Source of the DNA: Jidongwangia harbinensis
GTDB lineage: Bacteria > Actinomycetota > Actinomycetes > Mycobacteriales > Micromonosporaceae
DNA: 64,000 nt
Direction: 5' to 3'
Assembly (NCBI RefSeq): GCF_020216025.1
Contig: NZ_JAIWNC010000017.1
Span: 169,101-233,100, forward strand
Both the position numbers and the translations under genes were made by a program. Numbering within the stretch: the first letter of the stretch is position 1; every line of letters begins with the position of its first letter. Shown here piece by piece: positions 57,043-64,000 of the stretch. Below the pieces are notes generated by a model. The model was not told where the DNA came from and did not search any database. It saw only the letters and a list, made by a program, of their open reading frames with translations.

Positions 57043-59660
57043 TCGTCGTCCTCGTCCATCCGGCCGTCCGGCGAACCGAACGGCACGACGGGTGCGGTGG
57101 TCCGGGTGTGCCGATCGAGCACCAACGCACGGTTGCGGCGTGGCGTGTACCGCAGGTGAAAGTCCCCGGAGTACCGCTGGAGATCCTCCTCCGGCACGTT
57201 GAGGGCCACCATGCACCCGATGTCCTCGCGTGCGGTAGGCCCGACGTCCTGTGTCAGCCGGCCCAGGAGCCGCCACCAGCCGATCAGGTGGACGCCGTGC
57301 GAGGGCCCCTGCTGCACCAGGGCCTTCAGCGCGTCCCGGCCGGTACGGAAAGCGCCCGAGCCGCCCGCGGCGAGTGACGGTCCCGCGGCGTCCGCGCCGA
57401 ACAGCACCAGGTAGGCCGGCGCCGAGTCGGCAGCCGCCAGCTCGGCGATGGTGGCGGTCACCCGCTCCACCGTGACCAGCCGGGTGGAATGGCCGGCCCG
57501 GGCCAGCTCGTGGTGCAGTTCGTCGGCGATCGCCCGGGTGTCGGCCGTCAACGGTGCGAGCAGGAACCGGGTGGAGCCGGGCCGGTGCTGACGCGCCAGC
57601 CCGCGAACCGCGGCGGCCACCACCTCCCCGCCCTGCCGCCACGTGCCCACCACGGCGAGGTGGCGTCCGGGGTCGGCGGGTAGCGGAACCGTCGCGGTCG
57701 ACCCGCGCACGTCGATGCGGCGCCCGAGGAGAAGGAGCGGCGGAGACCGGTCCGGGGTGAGCCTGCGGAATGTCGGGTCGTCGTCCAGGAGCTGCTCCGC
57801 GAAGCCCTGGAACACCGGCGGCGGGCCGAGGGTGGCGGGACGCGCGGCCCACAGCTGCGACACGTACCTGGTCACCTCGGACGGTTCGGCGTGCGGTACG
57901 TGGGCGACGAGGTTCGCCTCGGCGATGCCGGCCAGCGGGTTGATGACGGCTTCGCCGAGGACCAGGGTGCTCGCCGCGTCGTTGAGCTTGTCCAGCACCC
58001 CGCCACCACCGGCGAGCGCGATCCGCAACGCGAACTGCCCGAAGATCGAATCGTTCTTCGTGTACAGAGCCTCGATGCCGGCGAGGGTCTGTGACGCCAG
58101 AACGAGATGGATGCCGTAGGAGCGGCCCTTGCGGGCGATCTCCTCCAGCATCTCCACCGCTCGCCGTGCCACGGCGTCGTTCCCGCTGAGGAGCACCTGG
58201 AACTCGTCTACGATCGCCACCGTCCGGGGACACCGGACCGTGGGTCGAGCCGCCCGCAACGCCCCGATACTGGAGACCCCCGCCCGCTTCATGTCGTCGG
58301 CCCGGCGATTCATCTCGCTGCGGAGGTGGCGCAGTACGGCGAGGCCGTACTCGCGGTCCGCCTCGATGCCCACGGCCCGCGCGTGCGGCAGCCAGACCGG
58401 GTCCGGCCCGGTCGGGGCGAACTCGTGGAAGCTGACGCCCTCCTTGAAGTCCAGCAGGTACAGCTCGAGTTCGTCCGGTGAGTAGCGGGAACACAGACTC
58501 AACACGGCGTTCAGGATGAAGTTCGTCTTGCCCGCACCGGAGCGGCCGCCGACCAGCCAGTGCGGGGTCTGATCATCGAATCGCACCACGACCTCGTCGC
58601 CGCCGCTGCGCCCGATCGGCGCCGCCAGCCGGTCCGCCGAGGACTCCTGCCACAGTGCGGCCGGTACGAGATCACCGATCCCGTACGCCGACTTCTGCGT
58701 GAGCGCGCGGCAGAGCCCGGTCACGAGGTCGGCGCCGGGTGCGGCGTCGTACCTGATCATCGTGAGGAAACCGGTCTCGTGTACGTAGACCACACCGCGG
58801 GACAGGTAGACCGCGGTGGTGCAGTTCCCGTCGGGCGAGCCGTCGGATGTCGCGTGCGGCAGGAAACTCGCGGGTGCGCCGGCGAGCACCAGGTGGACGT
58901 TGCCGGCCGCGCCGACCCGGGCTAACGCATGCACCCGGGCCACCACCTTGTCGTCCAGGTCGGTGAGATCCGAGATGAACACGACCAGGTGGGTACGGTC
59001 CGCCGGCTTCTCCAGGAAGGCGCGTTGGGCGAACCGTTCGGCCTCGTCGAGGAGAATGGTGACGCTCGTGTGCAGGCTGGCGACGCCCCGCTCCACCAGC
59101 GGCTGGAACGGGCTCAGGATCTGACCGAGCCCGACCGGGTCGTGGACGGCGATCCGCACGGTGCCGGGACGCATGGCCAGCATCCGCGCCAGCACGCTCT
59201 GCACGAGGCCGGCCACCTGCGGCTCACGGATGCTCTCCGAGATGCACAGGTGCCGCCCGTTGCCGATCGGTGCGACGAACGGCACGTCCTCGTCGTCGAC
59301 CAGCGTGGACGAGCCGAGGCGTACCAGATGCGGCGTGGCGTCCGGCGTGCCGAGCCGTTCCAGGTCGTCGGCGCCGATCGCCGACCACGGGGCGACCTGC
59401 CAGCCCGCGTAGTCGGCCAGTTCTCCGCGGAGCCGAGCAACCGCCTCCCGAACCTCAAGCTGCCGCCGCCGGTGCGTGGCCTGATTGTTCCGATCGCGTT
59501 CCTCGGCGCTGCGCCGCGCGGCCTCGGCGAGTTCCGGGCCGGCCTGCTGCGCCAGCATTGCGGTGAGCCCGCGGAGTCGGGCCCGAGCGGCCTCATGGTG
59601 ATGGAGCATGCGGGACATCGCCGACTGCCAGTTGTCACGCCGCGCCATAGCCGCCCCCAT
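57039..59660 (-). CDS. FtsK/SpoIIIE-HerA-type ATPase of unknown system
   Basis: 873 residues from ATG 59660, with GGGGGA upstream; ATG 59648 is an alternative. The N-terminal 90 residues form charged helices (ARLRGLTAMLAQQAGPELAE). A middle domain (about 100-340) precedes the motor: Walker A GGRSGAGKTNFILN at 371-384, LLDFKEGVSFHEF, Walker B TVAIVDEFQVLL near 480-491, and KGRSYGIHLVLASQTL, the FtsK sensor-like motif. A C-terminal domain (about 640-873) looks like a degenerate second ATPase (LAVVGTWRQGG). It lacks both the FtsK membrane helices and the DNA-reading gamma domain, and it lacks the EccC triple-ATPase layout of type VII secretion. It probably works with the overlapping membrane gene; substrate unknown. 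Confidence 0.75.
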   Translation of the reverse strand: MGAAMARRDNWQSAMSRMLHHHEAARARLRGLTAMLAQQAGPELAEAARRSAEERDRNNQATHRRRQLEVREAVARLRGELADYAGWQVAPWSAIGADDLERLGTPDATPHLVRLGSSTLVDDEDVPFVAPIGNGRHLCISESIREPQVAGLVQSVLARMLAMRPGTVRIAVHDPVGLGQILSPFQPLVERGVASLHTSVTILLDEAERFAQRAFLEKPADRTHLVVFISDLTDLDDKVVARVHALARVGAAGNVHLVLAGAPASFLPHATSDGSPDGNCTTAVYLSRGVVYVHETGFLTMIRYDAAPGADLVTGLCRALTQKSAYGIGDLVPAALWQESSADRLAAPIGRSGGDEVVVRFDDQTPHWLVGGRSGAGKTNFILNAVLSLCSRYSPDELELYLLDFKEGVSFHEFAPTGPDPVWLPHARAVGIEADREYGLAVLRHLRSEMNRRADDMKRAGVSSIGALRAARPTVRCPRTVAIVDEFQVLLSGNDAVARRAVEMLEEIARKGRSYGIHLVLASQTLAGIEALYTKNDSIFGQFALRIALAGGGGVLDKLNDAASTLVLGEAVINPLAGIAEANLVAHVPHAEPSEVTRYVSQLWAARPATLGPPPVFQGFAEQLLDDDPTFRRLTPDRSPPLLLLGRRIDVRGSTATVPLPADPGRHLAVVGTWRQGGEVVAAAVRGLARQHRPGSTRFLLAPLTADTRAIADELHHELARAGHSTRLVTVERVTATIAELAAADSAPAYLVLFGADAAGPSLAAGGSGAFRTGRDALKALVQQGPSHGVHLIGWWRLLGRLTQDVGPTAREDIGCMVALNVPEEDLQRYSGDFHLRYTPRRNRALVLDRHTRTTAPVVPFGSPDGRMDEDDE

Positions 59661-59887
59661 CGATTCCCCCGCAGCGCACCATGATCGTCAACAACGTGTA
59701 CCTGCGCAACGACCGGTCAACTCATCGGAGATCGACGACGCTGGTGTACCACTGGGGCGATCTCAGCAAGGCCCGTGGTGTCGCGCTGTTCCTGGCGGAT
59801 CGGGCGCGTGGCCGCACCAGCCGAAGCGGGTGACGCCACGCGACGGGCGCCGCCGCCCGGCAACGGGCCGGCGGCCGCGGAGACAGA

Positions 59888-59916
59888 GCCGCCGCCGGCC
59901 AAGGGCCGGCGGCGGC
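59888..59916 (-). terminator. hairpin terminator of the CBM2 hydrolase gene
   Basis: A perfect 13-bp stem (59888-59900 with 59904-59916) with an AAG loop, 15 bases after the stop on the minus strand. Confidence 0.7.
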
Positions 59917-59931
59917 GTTGCGGCGTCGGGG

Positions 59932-61179
59932 TCAGAGCGTGAGGTTCTTCTGCTGGACGGTCCACTGGGAGTTGGTGCACAGTCCGCAGTTCGGGCCGAC
60001 GAAGGTGGTGCCGGCGGTCGTGTCACCCTTCAGGCGCCACCGGAAGTAGAGCACCGCGACCCGGCCGAATTCACCGCCGTTGGGCTGGTCGTACGTTCCG
60101 CCGTGGCCGACGTTGATGTTGCCCATGAAGGCGGGCAGGCCGGCCGGGAGCCGCGGCCAGTCGGCCATCGCGTTGGAGTACGCGATGTCGCTGGGGCCGC
60201 CGATGAAGTACACGATCGGCTTGGTGAGCTGGCTCAGCCGGGCCCGGTCCGACTCGTTCAGGTAGCCGCTGCTGAAGATCGCGGTGGTGGTGACCCGGCG
60301 GTCGGTCGAGACGTTGTACGCCTCGAGCCCGCCACAGGAGAATCCGGCCACGGCGATCTTGGTGGTGTCGAGCTTGCCGTAGTACTTGCTGCCCTGGCGG
60401 GCGTTCTCCGCCACCGCCCAGTCCATCGACTGGGTCAGCATGGCCGCGGTCGTCGAGCCGGAGCCGTTCGGGTTGCCGTTGGAGATGGTCAGGAAGCCGT
60501 ACGAGGCGATGTACCGGAGGAAGTTCTGTCCGCTCGTCCCGTTGGCCTGGCAGCCGCCCTGGCCCCACACCACGATCGGCATCAGCGTGGAGGGGAGGGT
60601 GTCCGGCCGGTAGATGGTGTGGTTGGGCAGGCTGGCCGCCGTCTCGTAGCCGGCCGGCACCGGGAAGGTGGGCGGCGGGTTGGACGGCGGGTTGGACGGC
60701 GGGTTCGAGGGTGGGTTGGACGGCGGGTTGGACGGCGGCGTGGACGGTGATTCGCCGACCGAGCCGGTGCAGGCGGTGCCGTTGAGGGTGAAGGCGGTGG
60801 GGACCGGGTTGCTGCCGGTCCACGAGCCGTTGAACCCGAACGACGCGGTGGCGCCGGTGGCCAGGGAGCCGTTGTACGCGGCGTTGGTCACCGTGACCTC
60901 GGCGCCGGACTGGGTGTGGGTGCCGTTCCAGAGTTGGGTGATGGCCTGCCCGGCGCCGAACGACCAGCCGACCCGCCAGCCGTTGATCGGGTCGCCGAGG
61001 TTGGTGACGGTGACGTTGGCGCCGAAGCCGCCCTGCCAGGAACTGGAGATGGCGTAGGTGGCGCGGCAGCCGGCGGCGGCACTGGCGTGGGTGGCGGCCA
61101 GCACACCGGCCGCGGTGATGACCGTGAAGCCGGCCACGCCGGCGATCACGGCGCGGAACCGCTGGGGGGTACGTCGCAT
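59932..61179 (-). CDS. secreted CBM2 / alpha-beta hydrolase protein
   Basis: 415 residues from ATG 61179. Signal peptide about 1-36. CBM2 (37-137) is recognised by CRATYAISSSWQGGFGANVTV, INGWRVGWSFGAGQ, the aromatic binding face W and the closing Cys pair (GTACTG). A linker of six PPSN units leads to an alpha/beta hydrolase (about 175-400) with IVVWGQGGCQANG, nucleophile elbow VAGFSCGGLEAYN and His in NVGHGGTYDQPNGGEF. CBM2 binds cellulose or xylan, so the hydrolase is probably an esterase that acts on plant cell wall or lignin-carbohydrate ester bonds. A candidate operator overlaps its promoter. Confidence 0.8.
   Translation of the reverse strand: MRRTPQRFRAVIAGVAGFTVITAAGVLAATHASAAAGCRATYAISSSWQGGFGANVTVTNLGDPINGWRVGWSFGAGQAITQLWNGTHTQSGAEVTVTNAAYNGSLATGATASFGFNGSWTGSNPVPTAFTLNGTACTGSVGESPSTPPSNPPSNPPSNPPSNPPSNPPPTFPVPAGYETAASLPNHTIYRPDTLPSTLMPIVVWGQGGCQANGTSGQNFLRYIASYGFLTISNGNPNGSGSTTAAMLTQSMDWAVAENARQGSKYYGKLDTTKIAVAGFSCGGLEAYNVSTDRRVTTTAIFSSGYLNESDRARLSQLTKPIVYFIGGPSDIAYSNAMADWPRLPAGLPAFMGNINVGHGGTYDQPNGGEFGRVAVLYFRWRLKGDTTAGTTFVGPNCGLCTNSQWTVQQKNLTL
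60674..60745 (-). repeat. six 12-bp tandem repeats encoding the PPSN linker
   Basis: Units of GGCGGGTTGGAC (plus strand) at 12-base steps, with small changes in units 3, 4 and 6. They encode the Pro-Pro-Ser-Asn linker of the CBM2 hydrolase, so copy number can vary by slippage. Confidence 0.85.
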
Positions 61180-61253
61180 CTGTGTCCTCCACGGGACTGG
61201 GGATTGCCGGTCTGTATTCGTGTGCCACCGCGCCGACAGACTGACTTGACACT

Positions 61254-61283
61254 TATCCTTGCGGCAGTGACGGTAACCGTCAA
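61254..61283 (-). promoter_or_regulatory. promoter with perfect inverted-repeat operator of the CBM2 hydrolase
   Basis: TGACGGT-A-ACCGTCA (61268-61282) is a perfect 7-1-7 inverted repeat. On the minus strand it overlaps the -35 TTGACG (61283-61278); AGGATA (61259-61254) lies 18 bases further as -10. A repressor at this site would silence the gene. Confidence 0.6.
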
Positions 61284-61293
61284 GCGACGACTG

Positions 61294-62226
61294 TCAATCT
61301 CTGTGGCGGAAGTGGGTGATCCACGACGCGGCGTCCGGCCAGTGCGGTTCGGTGATCTCGACCAGGCGGGCCTGCGCGAGGGGGCCGAGGGCGGAGTGGA
61401 TCTCCAGGAACAGTTCCCGCGCCTCGCGGCGTGGCCAGGGGGCGGGCAGCAGGTGGTCGGGAAGGTCCGGGTCGGTGTCGGCGAACGTTCGCCAGGAATC
61501 CATCACCGAGGTACGGGCGACGAGCGCTTCGGCCGCGCCGACCCGCCCGACGCGCACCGCGTCCAGCAGCGGGGCGTACCGTCCGATGAAGGCCGAGTAG
61601 GCCGCGGCGAGCCCGTCGAGATCGTAGGCGGCGGTCGGCCCGTGCGGCCCCGCCTCGTCGTCGAACCGGGCGGACATCACCGACCACCGGGCCGCACCGA
61701 GATCACCCAGTACGTCGCGCAGCGCCCGGTCCACCCGGGCCCGGTCGTCACCCGGCTTGATCCACATGCTGTCGTACAGCCGGACGAGGCCGAGCGCGCC
61801 GAGCGCCTTGCGGACCTCGTGCCGCTGCGCCTGCCGTACCCGTTGCGCCTCGGACGTCTCCGGCAGGGAGAAGGCCGCGACCGTCCACTCGCCGGTCCAC
61901 CGGGGTGGGCGGGCGCCGAACGTCAGGAACTGGTCCATTCGCGACCGGTGGCGGGCGATCGCCGCCGGGGTCAGGTGGTACACCGCCGGCCGGCCGGGCC
62001 GGCGGGCGGCGACCAGTCCGCGCCGGGTCAGCCGGGACAACGCGGCCCGGGCGCTGGTGTCGCTGATGCCGAACTCCCGCAGCACCGCGACCACCGCCGC
62101 CGAGGGAAGATCGGCGTCCGCGGAGTCGAGGTACTCCCCGAGGATGGTGGCCAGCAGGTGCTGCGGGTTCGGGCCGGACTGGGCTCGCGGGAGGCCGGTG
62201 TGGGGTGATCGGGCGGGCGCGCGCAT
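61294..62226 (-). CDS. PaaX-family transcriptional regulator
   Basis: 310 residues from ATG 62226. N-terminal winged helix (QHLLATILGEYLDSADADLP, REFGISDTSARAALSRLTRR, GRPAVYHLTPAA), central PaaX domain (WTGEWTVAAFSLPETSEAQR, LGLVRLYDSMWIKPGD) and C-terminal PaaX_C (VMDSWRTFADTDPDLPDHLL). PaaX represses phenylacetate catabolism in E. coli and binds phenylacetyl-CoA, but actinobacterial members have varied targets. No paa genes are present here. It lies 27 bases behind the SDR gene and is likely in the same transcript. Confidence 0.88.
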   Translation of the reverse strand: MRAPARSPHTGLPRAQSGPNPQHLLATILGEYLDSADADLPSAAVVAVLREFGISDTSARAALSRLTRRGLVAARRPGRPAVYHLTPAAIARHRSRMDQFLTFGARPPRWTGEWTVAAFSLPETSEAQRVRQAQRHEVRKALGALGLVRLYDSMWIKPGDDRARVDRALRDVLGDLGAARWSVMSARFDDEAGPHGPTAAYDLDGLAAAYSAFIGRYAPLLDAVRVGRVGAAEALVARTSVMDSWRTFADTDPDLPDHLLPAPWPRREARELFLEIHSALGPLAQARLVEITEPHWPDAASWITHFRHRD

Positions 62227-62253
62227 GGCGCCAGCTTGCCGGACCCGGGGTGG

Positions 62254-63093
62254 TTACGCGGCCCGCGACTGGTCGCGCGGTGCCGGCCCGGGGCCCTCCA
62301 GGACCGAGCGGGTGACCAGCTTGGAGATGGCGGTGACCAGCCGGCGGGGGCGCCGGGGGGTGAGATGCGCGCCGAGCGAGTTGCCCAGGCCCGGCACCAC
62401 GTACGCCCGGTCCCGGTCGAGCGCGGCCAGCGCGGCGCGGACGACCGCCTCCGCGGGCATCATCGCGCCGCCGATGGCGGCCCGTTCGCCCATCGTGTCG
62501 AAGAAGGAGGTCCGGGTCGGGCCCGGGCACAACGCCAGGACGCGCACGCCGCGGCCGCGGTATTCCGAGCGCAGCGCGAGGCTGAAGTTCAGCACGAACG
62601 TCTTGCCCGCGCCGTAGGCGGCGAAATAGGGCGACGGCTGGAAGCCCGCCGTCGAGGCGACGTTGACGACCGAGCCGTGGCCCCGGGCCAGCATGTCCGG
62701 GACGAGCGCGCGGGTCAGCCCGACCAGGGCCACCACGTTGACCATCAGCTGTTCCGTGTCGAGCCCGTCGTCGATTTCCTCGAACCGGCCGGCGGTGCCG
62801 AAGCCGGCGCTGTTGACCAGCACGTCCACGGTGATCCCGGCCGCGACCAGCTCGGTCAGGATCCGGTCCGGAGCGCCTCGTGCGCCGAGATCCTGCGCGA
62901 TGACGTCGACCCGGACGCCGTACGTCGTGCGCAGGTGCTCCGCGTGCCGCCGCAGCCGGTCCGCGGAGCGGGCCACCAGGACCAGGTGGTGACCGCGCTC
63001 GGCGAGTTGGACGGCGAACTCGGCCCCGAGCCCCGCCGACGCTCCGGTGACGAGTGCGGTGGCGGCGTCGGCGGTGTTCTGCCGGTGAGTCAT
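62254..63093 (-). CDS. SDR-family short-chain dehydrogenase
   Basis: 279 residues from ATG 63093. Classical SDR motifs: ALVTGASAGLGAEFAVQLAE, LVNSAGFGTAG, catalytic Ser in VVNVASTAGFQPSP, and YGAGKTFVLNFS as the Tyr-x3-Lys motif. It resembles DltE/HSD17B12-like ketoreductases acting on lipophilic substrates. It is divergent from a TetR gene with an inverted repeat between them, so it is the probable TetR target. Confidence 0.87.
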   Translation of the reverse strand: MTHRQNTADAATALVTGASAGLGAEFAVQLAERGHHLVLVARSADRLRRHAEHLRTTYGVRVDVIAQDLGARGAPDRILTELVAAGITVDVLVNSAGFGTAGRFEEIDDGLDTEQLMVNVVALVGLTRALVPDMLARGHGSVVNVASTAGFQPSPYFAAYGAGKTFVLNFSLALRSEYRGRGVRVLALCPGPTRTSFFDTMGERAAIGGAMMPAEAVVRAALAALDRDRAYVVPGLGNSLGAHLTPRRPRRLVTAISKLVTRSVLEGPGPAPRDQSRAA

Positions 63094-63131
63094 GGGGTTT
63101 CTCCTTCAGCTCGTTTGACGACATGACCGTA

Positions 63132-63151
63132 GCAGTTTCTTCATTAACTGC
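63132..63151. promoter_or_regulatory. candidate TetR operator between SDR and TetR genes
   Basis: GCAGTT-N8-AACTGC, a perfect 6-bp inverted repeat in an AT-rich 135-base spacer. A second pair, GTAGC (63161-63165) with GCTAC (63182-63186), lies beside it. Confidence 0.5.
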
Positions 63152-63228
63152 AACAGTCTTGTAGCGTTTTATCTTGAAGAAGCTACCAGCGTGTATCGTG
63201 ACGTCGTCCGTGAGTGGAGGAGAGTGCG

Positions 63229-63807
63229 ATGACCACCAAGCCGTTGCGGGCCGACGCCGAGCGCAGCGTGCGCACGATCCTGGAGGCCGCCGAACGGGTG
63301 CTCAGTGACAATCCGGCCGCGTCGATGGAGCAGGTCGCCGAGGCGGCCGGGGTGGCCCGCACGACCATCCACCGGCGGTTCGCCAACCGGCAGGCGCTGG
63401 TGGACGCCATGGCCGCCACCGCCGTACGCCACCTGTCCGAGGCCATCGAGGCCGGCCGGCCGGAAACCGCGCCCCCGCTCGTGGCGTTGCACCAGATCAC
63501 GGTCAACGTCCTGCGCACGAAGGTCAGCTGGGCGTTCGCGCTCGGGCAGCCGGCCGCCCCCGGCTCGGTCGTCGCCGGGATGCAGCAGCGGGTGGCGTAC
63601 CGCTGCCTGGAGCTCTTCGGCCGGATCCGGGACCTCGGCGTGCTCGACGCGGAGGTCGACCTCGAGTGGACCCGGCGGGTGTACTACGCGCTGATCGGCG
63701 AGTCGCTGCACGGCGACGATGCCGGGGCCGATCCGGACGTCCTGGCCGGGCGGATCATCGACACGCTGTTGCGGGGTGCCGGGCCGCGCCGCCCGGAGAC
63801 CCGGTAG
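63229..63807 (+). CDS. TetR-family transcriptional regulator
   Basis: 192 residues from ATG 63229, with GGAGGAGAG upstream; the GTG at 63214 overlaps that site and is less likely. N-terminal helix-turn-helix: SVRTILEAAERVLSDNPAAS, MEQVAEAAGVARTTIHRRFA, NRQALVDAMAATAV. The C-terminal ligand domain is divergent. It probably represses the divergent SDR gene and itself. Confidence 0.88.
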   Translation: MTTKPLRADAERSVRTILEAAERVLSDNPAASMEQVAEAAGVARTTIHRRFANRQALVDAMAATAVRHLSEAIEAGRPETAPPLVALHQITVNVLRTKVSWAFALGQPAAPGSVVAGMQQRVAYRCLELFGRIRDLGVLDAEVDLEWTRRVYYALIGESLHGDDAGADPDVLAGRIIDTLLRGAGPRRPETR

Positions 63808-63876
63808 CGGCCGGGCGGTGCCGCCCGGCGGTGATCGCGGTGCGGCGGGGGCGCCCGATCCCGGTGGACAGACGCG

Positions 63877-63908
63877 GATGGCGCGGCGGCCGGGGCCGCC
63901 GCGCCATC
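63877..63908. terminator. bidirectional hairpin between convergent genes
   Basis: A perfect 14-bp stem (63877-63890 with 63895-63908) with a CGGG loop between the TetR gene and a converging minus-strand gene at the window end. Confidence 0.75.
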
Positions 63909-63938
63909 ACGGTGCGGTCTTGCGGTGGTACGCCTACG

Positions 63939-64000
63939 TCAGCCCGTGCGGCAGGTGATCGTGGGCCAGGTGGTGTTGCCGTTCGACATGATGGTCACGC
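63939..64000 (-). CDS. C-terminal end of a gene leaving the window
   Basis: The minus-strand frame ends VTIMSNGNTTWPTITCRTG before TGA (63941-63939), just after a convergent terminator. Only about 20 codons are visible. The pattern resembles the end of a secreted carbohydrate-binding or beta-sandwich module, but no family can be assigned. Confidence 0.45.
   Translation of the reverse strand, partial: VTIMSNGNTTWPTITCRTG

Noticed and set aside
57039..59660. EccC-type type VII secretion ATPase
   Set aside because: EccC has two N-terminal membrane helices and three ATPase domains and lies with EsxA/B, EccB and EccD genes. None of these is present here.
59681..59833. Small plus-strand frame of 50 codons (MIVNNVYLRN...)
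   Set aside because: It starts within the divergent promoter region of the ATPase gene, has no clear ribosome site and no known family. It could be a decayed fragment but cannot be supported.
1..64000. CRISPR arrays, tRNA or rRNA genes, insertion sequences, prophage or origin
   Set aside because: No regularly spaced direct repeats with unique spacers, no cloverleaf with CCA-type end, no transposase or integrase motifs, and no DnaA-box clusters were seen on reading both strands. A dedicated tRNA or ncRNA search was not possible here.

Overview
This is a high-GC window with overlapping start/stop codons, strong GC-rich intrinsic-type hairpins, Tat and Sec secretion signals and many secreted carbohydrate-active enzymes. 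That combination points to a saprophytic actinomycete. A member of the Micromonosporaceae (Actinoplanes/Micromonospora-like) is the best guess, but it is an inference from gene style and not from a marker gene. No rRNA, tRNA, CRISPR array, phage module or insertion sequence was seen.

Layout. 1-7.2 kb holds ordinary chromosomal genes: the end of a DUF4874/DUF4832 protein, a small two-gene cassette of unknown function, a GNAT remnant, a YciI-like protein, a Tat-exported M14 carboxypeptidase, a stand-alone 5'-3' exonuclease, and a divergent NAD(P)-binding reductase/HxlR pair. 7.3-14.7 kb is an operon of a PQQ-type sugar dehydrogenase, a ThuA-DUF1080 protein and a GH95 alpha-L-fucosidase, all with ricin-type CBM13 modules. 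14.8-21.3 kb (minus strand) encodes a CE1-like esterase, a GH54-like arabinofuranosidase and a ThuA/PQQ-dehydrogenase fusion. 21.8-27.3 kb is a ribose-type ABC importer with a sugar isomerase/epimerase. 27.4-35.0 kb carries a parallel beta-helix CBM13 enzyme, a GntR regulator, an ABC importer without ATPase and an enolase-superfamily protein. 35.1-37.8 kb has an ECF sigma factor, a GH10 xylanase and a GH11 remnant. 37.7-39.7 kb has a MerR-ClpN fusion and a GNAT protein.

39.8-49.4 kb is a divergent L-fucose module. A GntR regulator, a zinc-type dehydrogenase, an SDR and an aldo/keto reductase lie on the minus strand. L-fuconate dehydratase, a second ribose-type importer and an L-fuconolactonase-like amidohydrolase lie on the plus strand. 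49.4-55.1 kb is an ABC importer without ATPase and a GH127 beta-L-arabinofuranosidase. 55.3-64 kb holds a trypsin-like protease, an FtsK/HerA-type ATPase with a membrane partner, a CBM2 alpha/beta-hydrolase, PaaX, an SDR/TetR divergent pair and the end of one more gene.

How it fits together. Secreted CBM13 enzymes would release fucose, arabinose and xylose from plant or algal polysaccharides, four importers would take up the sugars, and the fucose genes would oxidise L-fucose without phosphorylation. A tandem 7-bp element (GTCATAC) lies at three promoters: the PQQ/ThuA/GH95 operon, the beta-helix enzyme, and the importer next to the 29.9-kb GntR gene. It suggests one regulon that ties the fucosidase operon to a dedicated transporter. 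Points worth a second look are the missing terminal step of the fucose pathway, an enolase-superfamily enzyme without its usual histidine, an ABC ATPase with a degenerate second Walker B, a MerR-ClpN fusion, and the uncharacterised FtsK-type ATPase pair.
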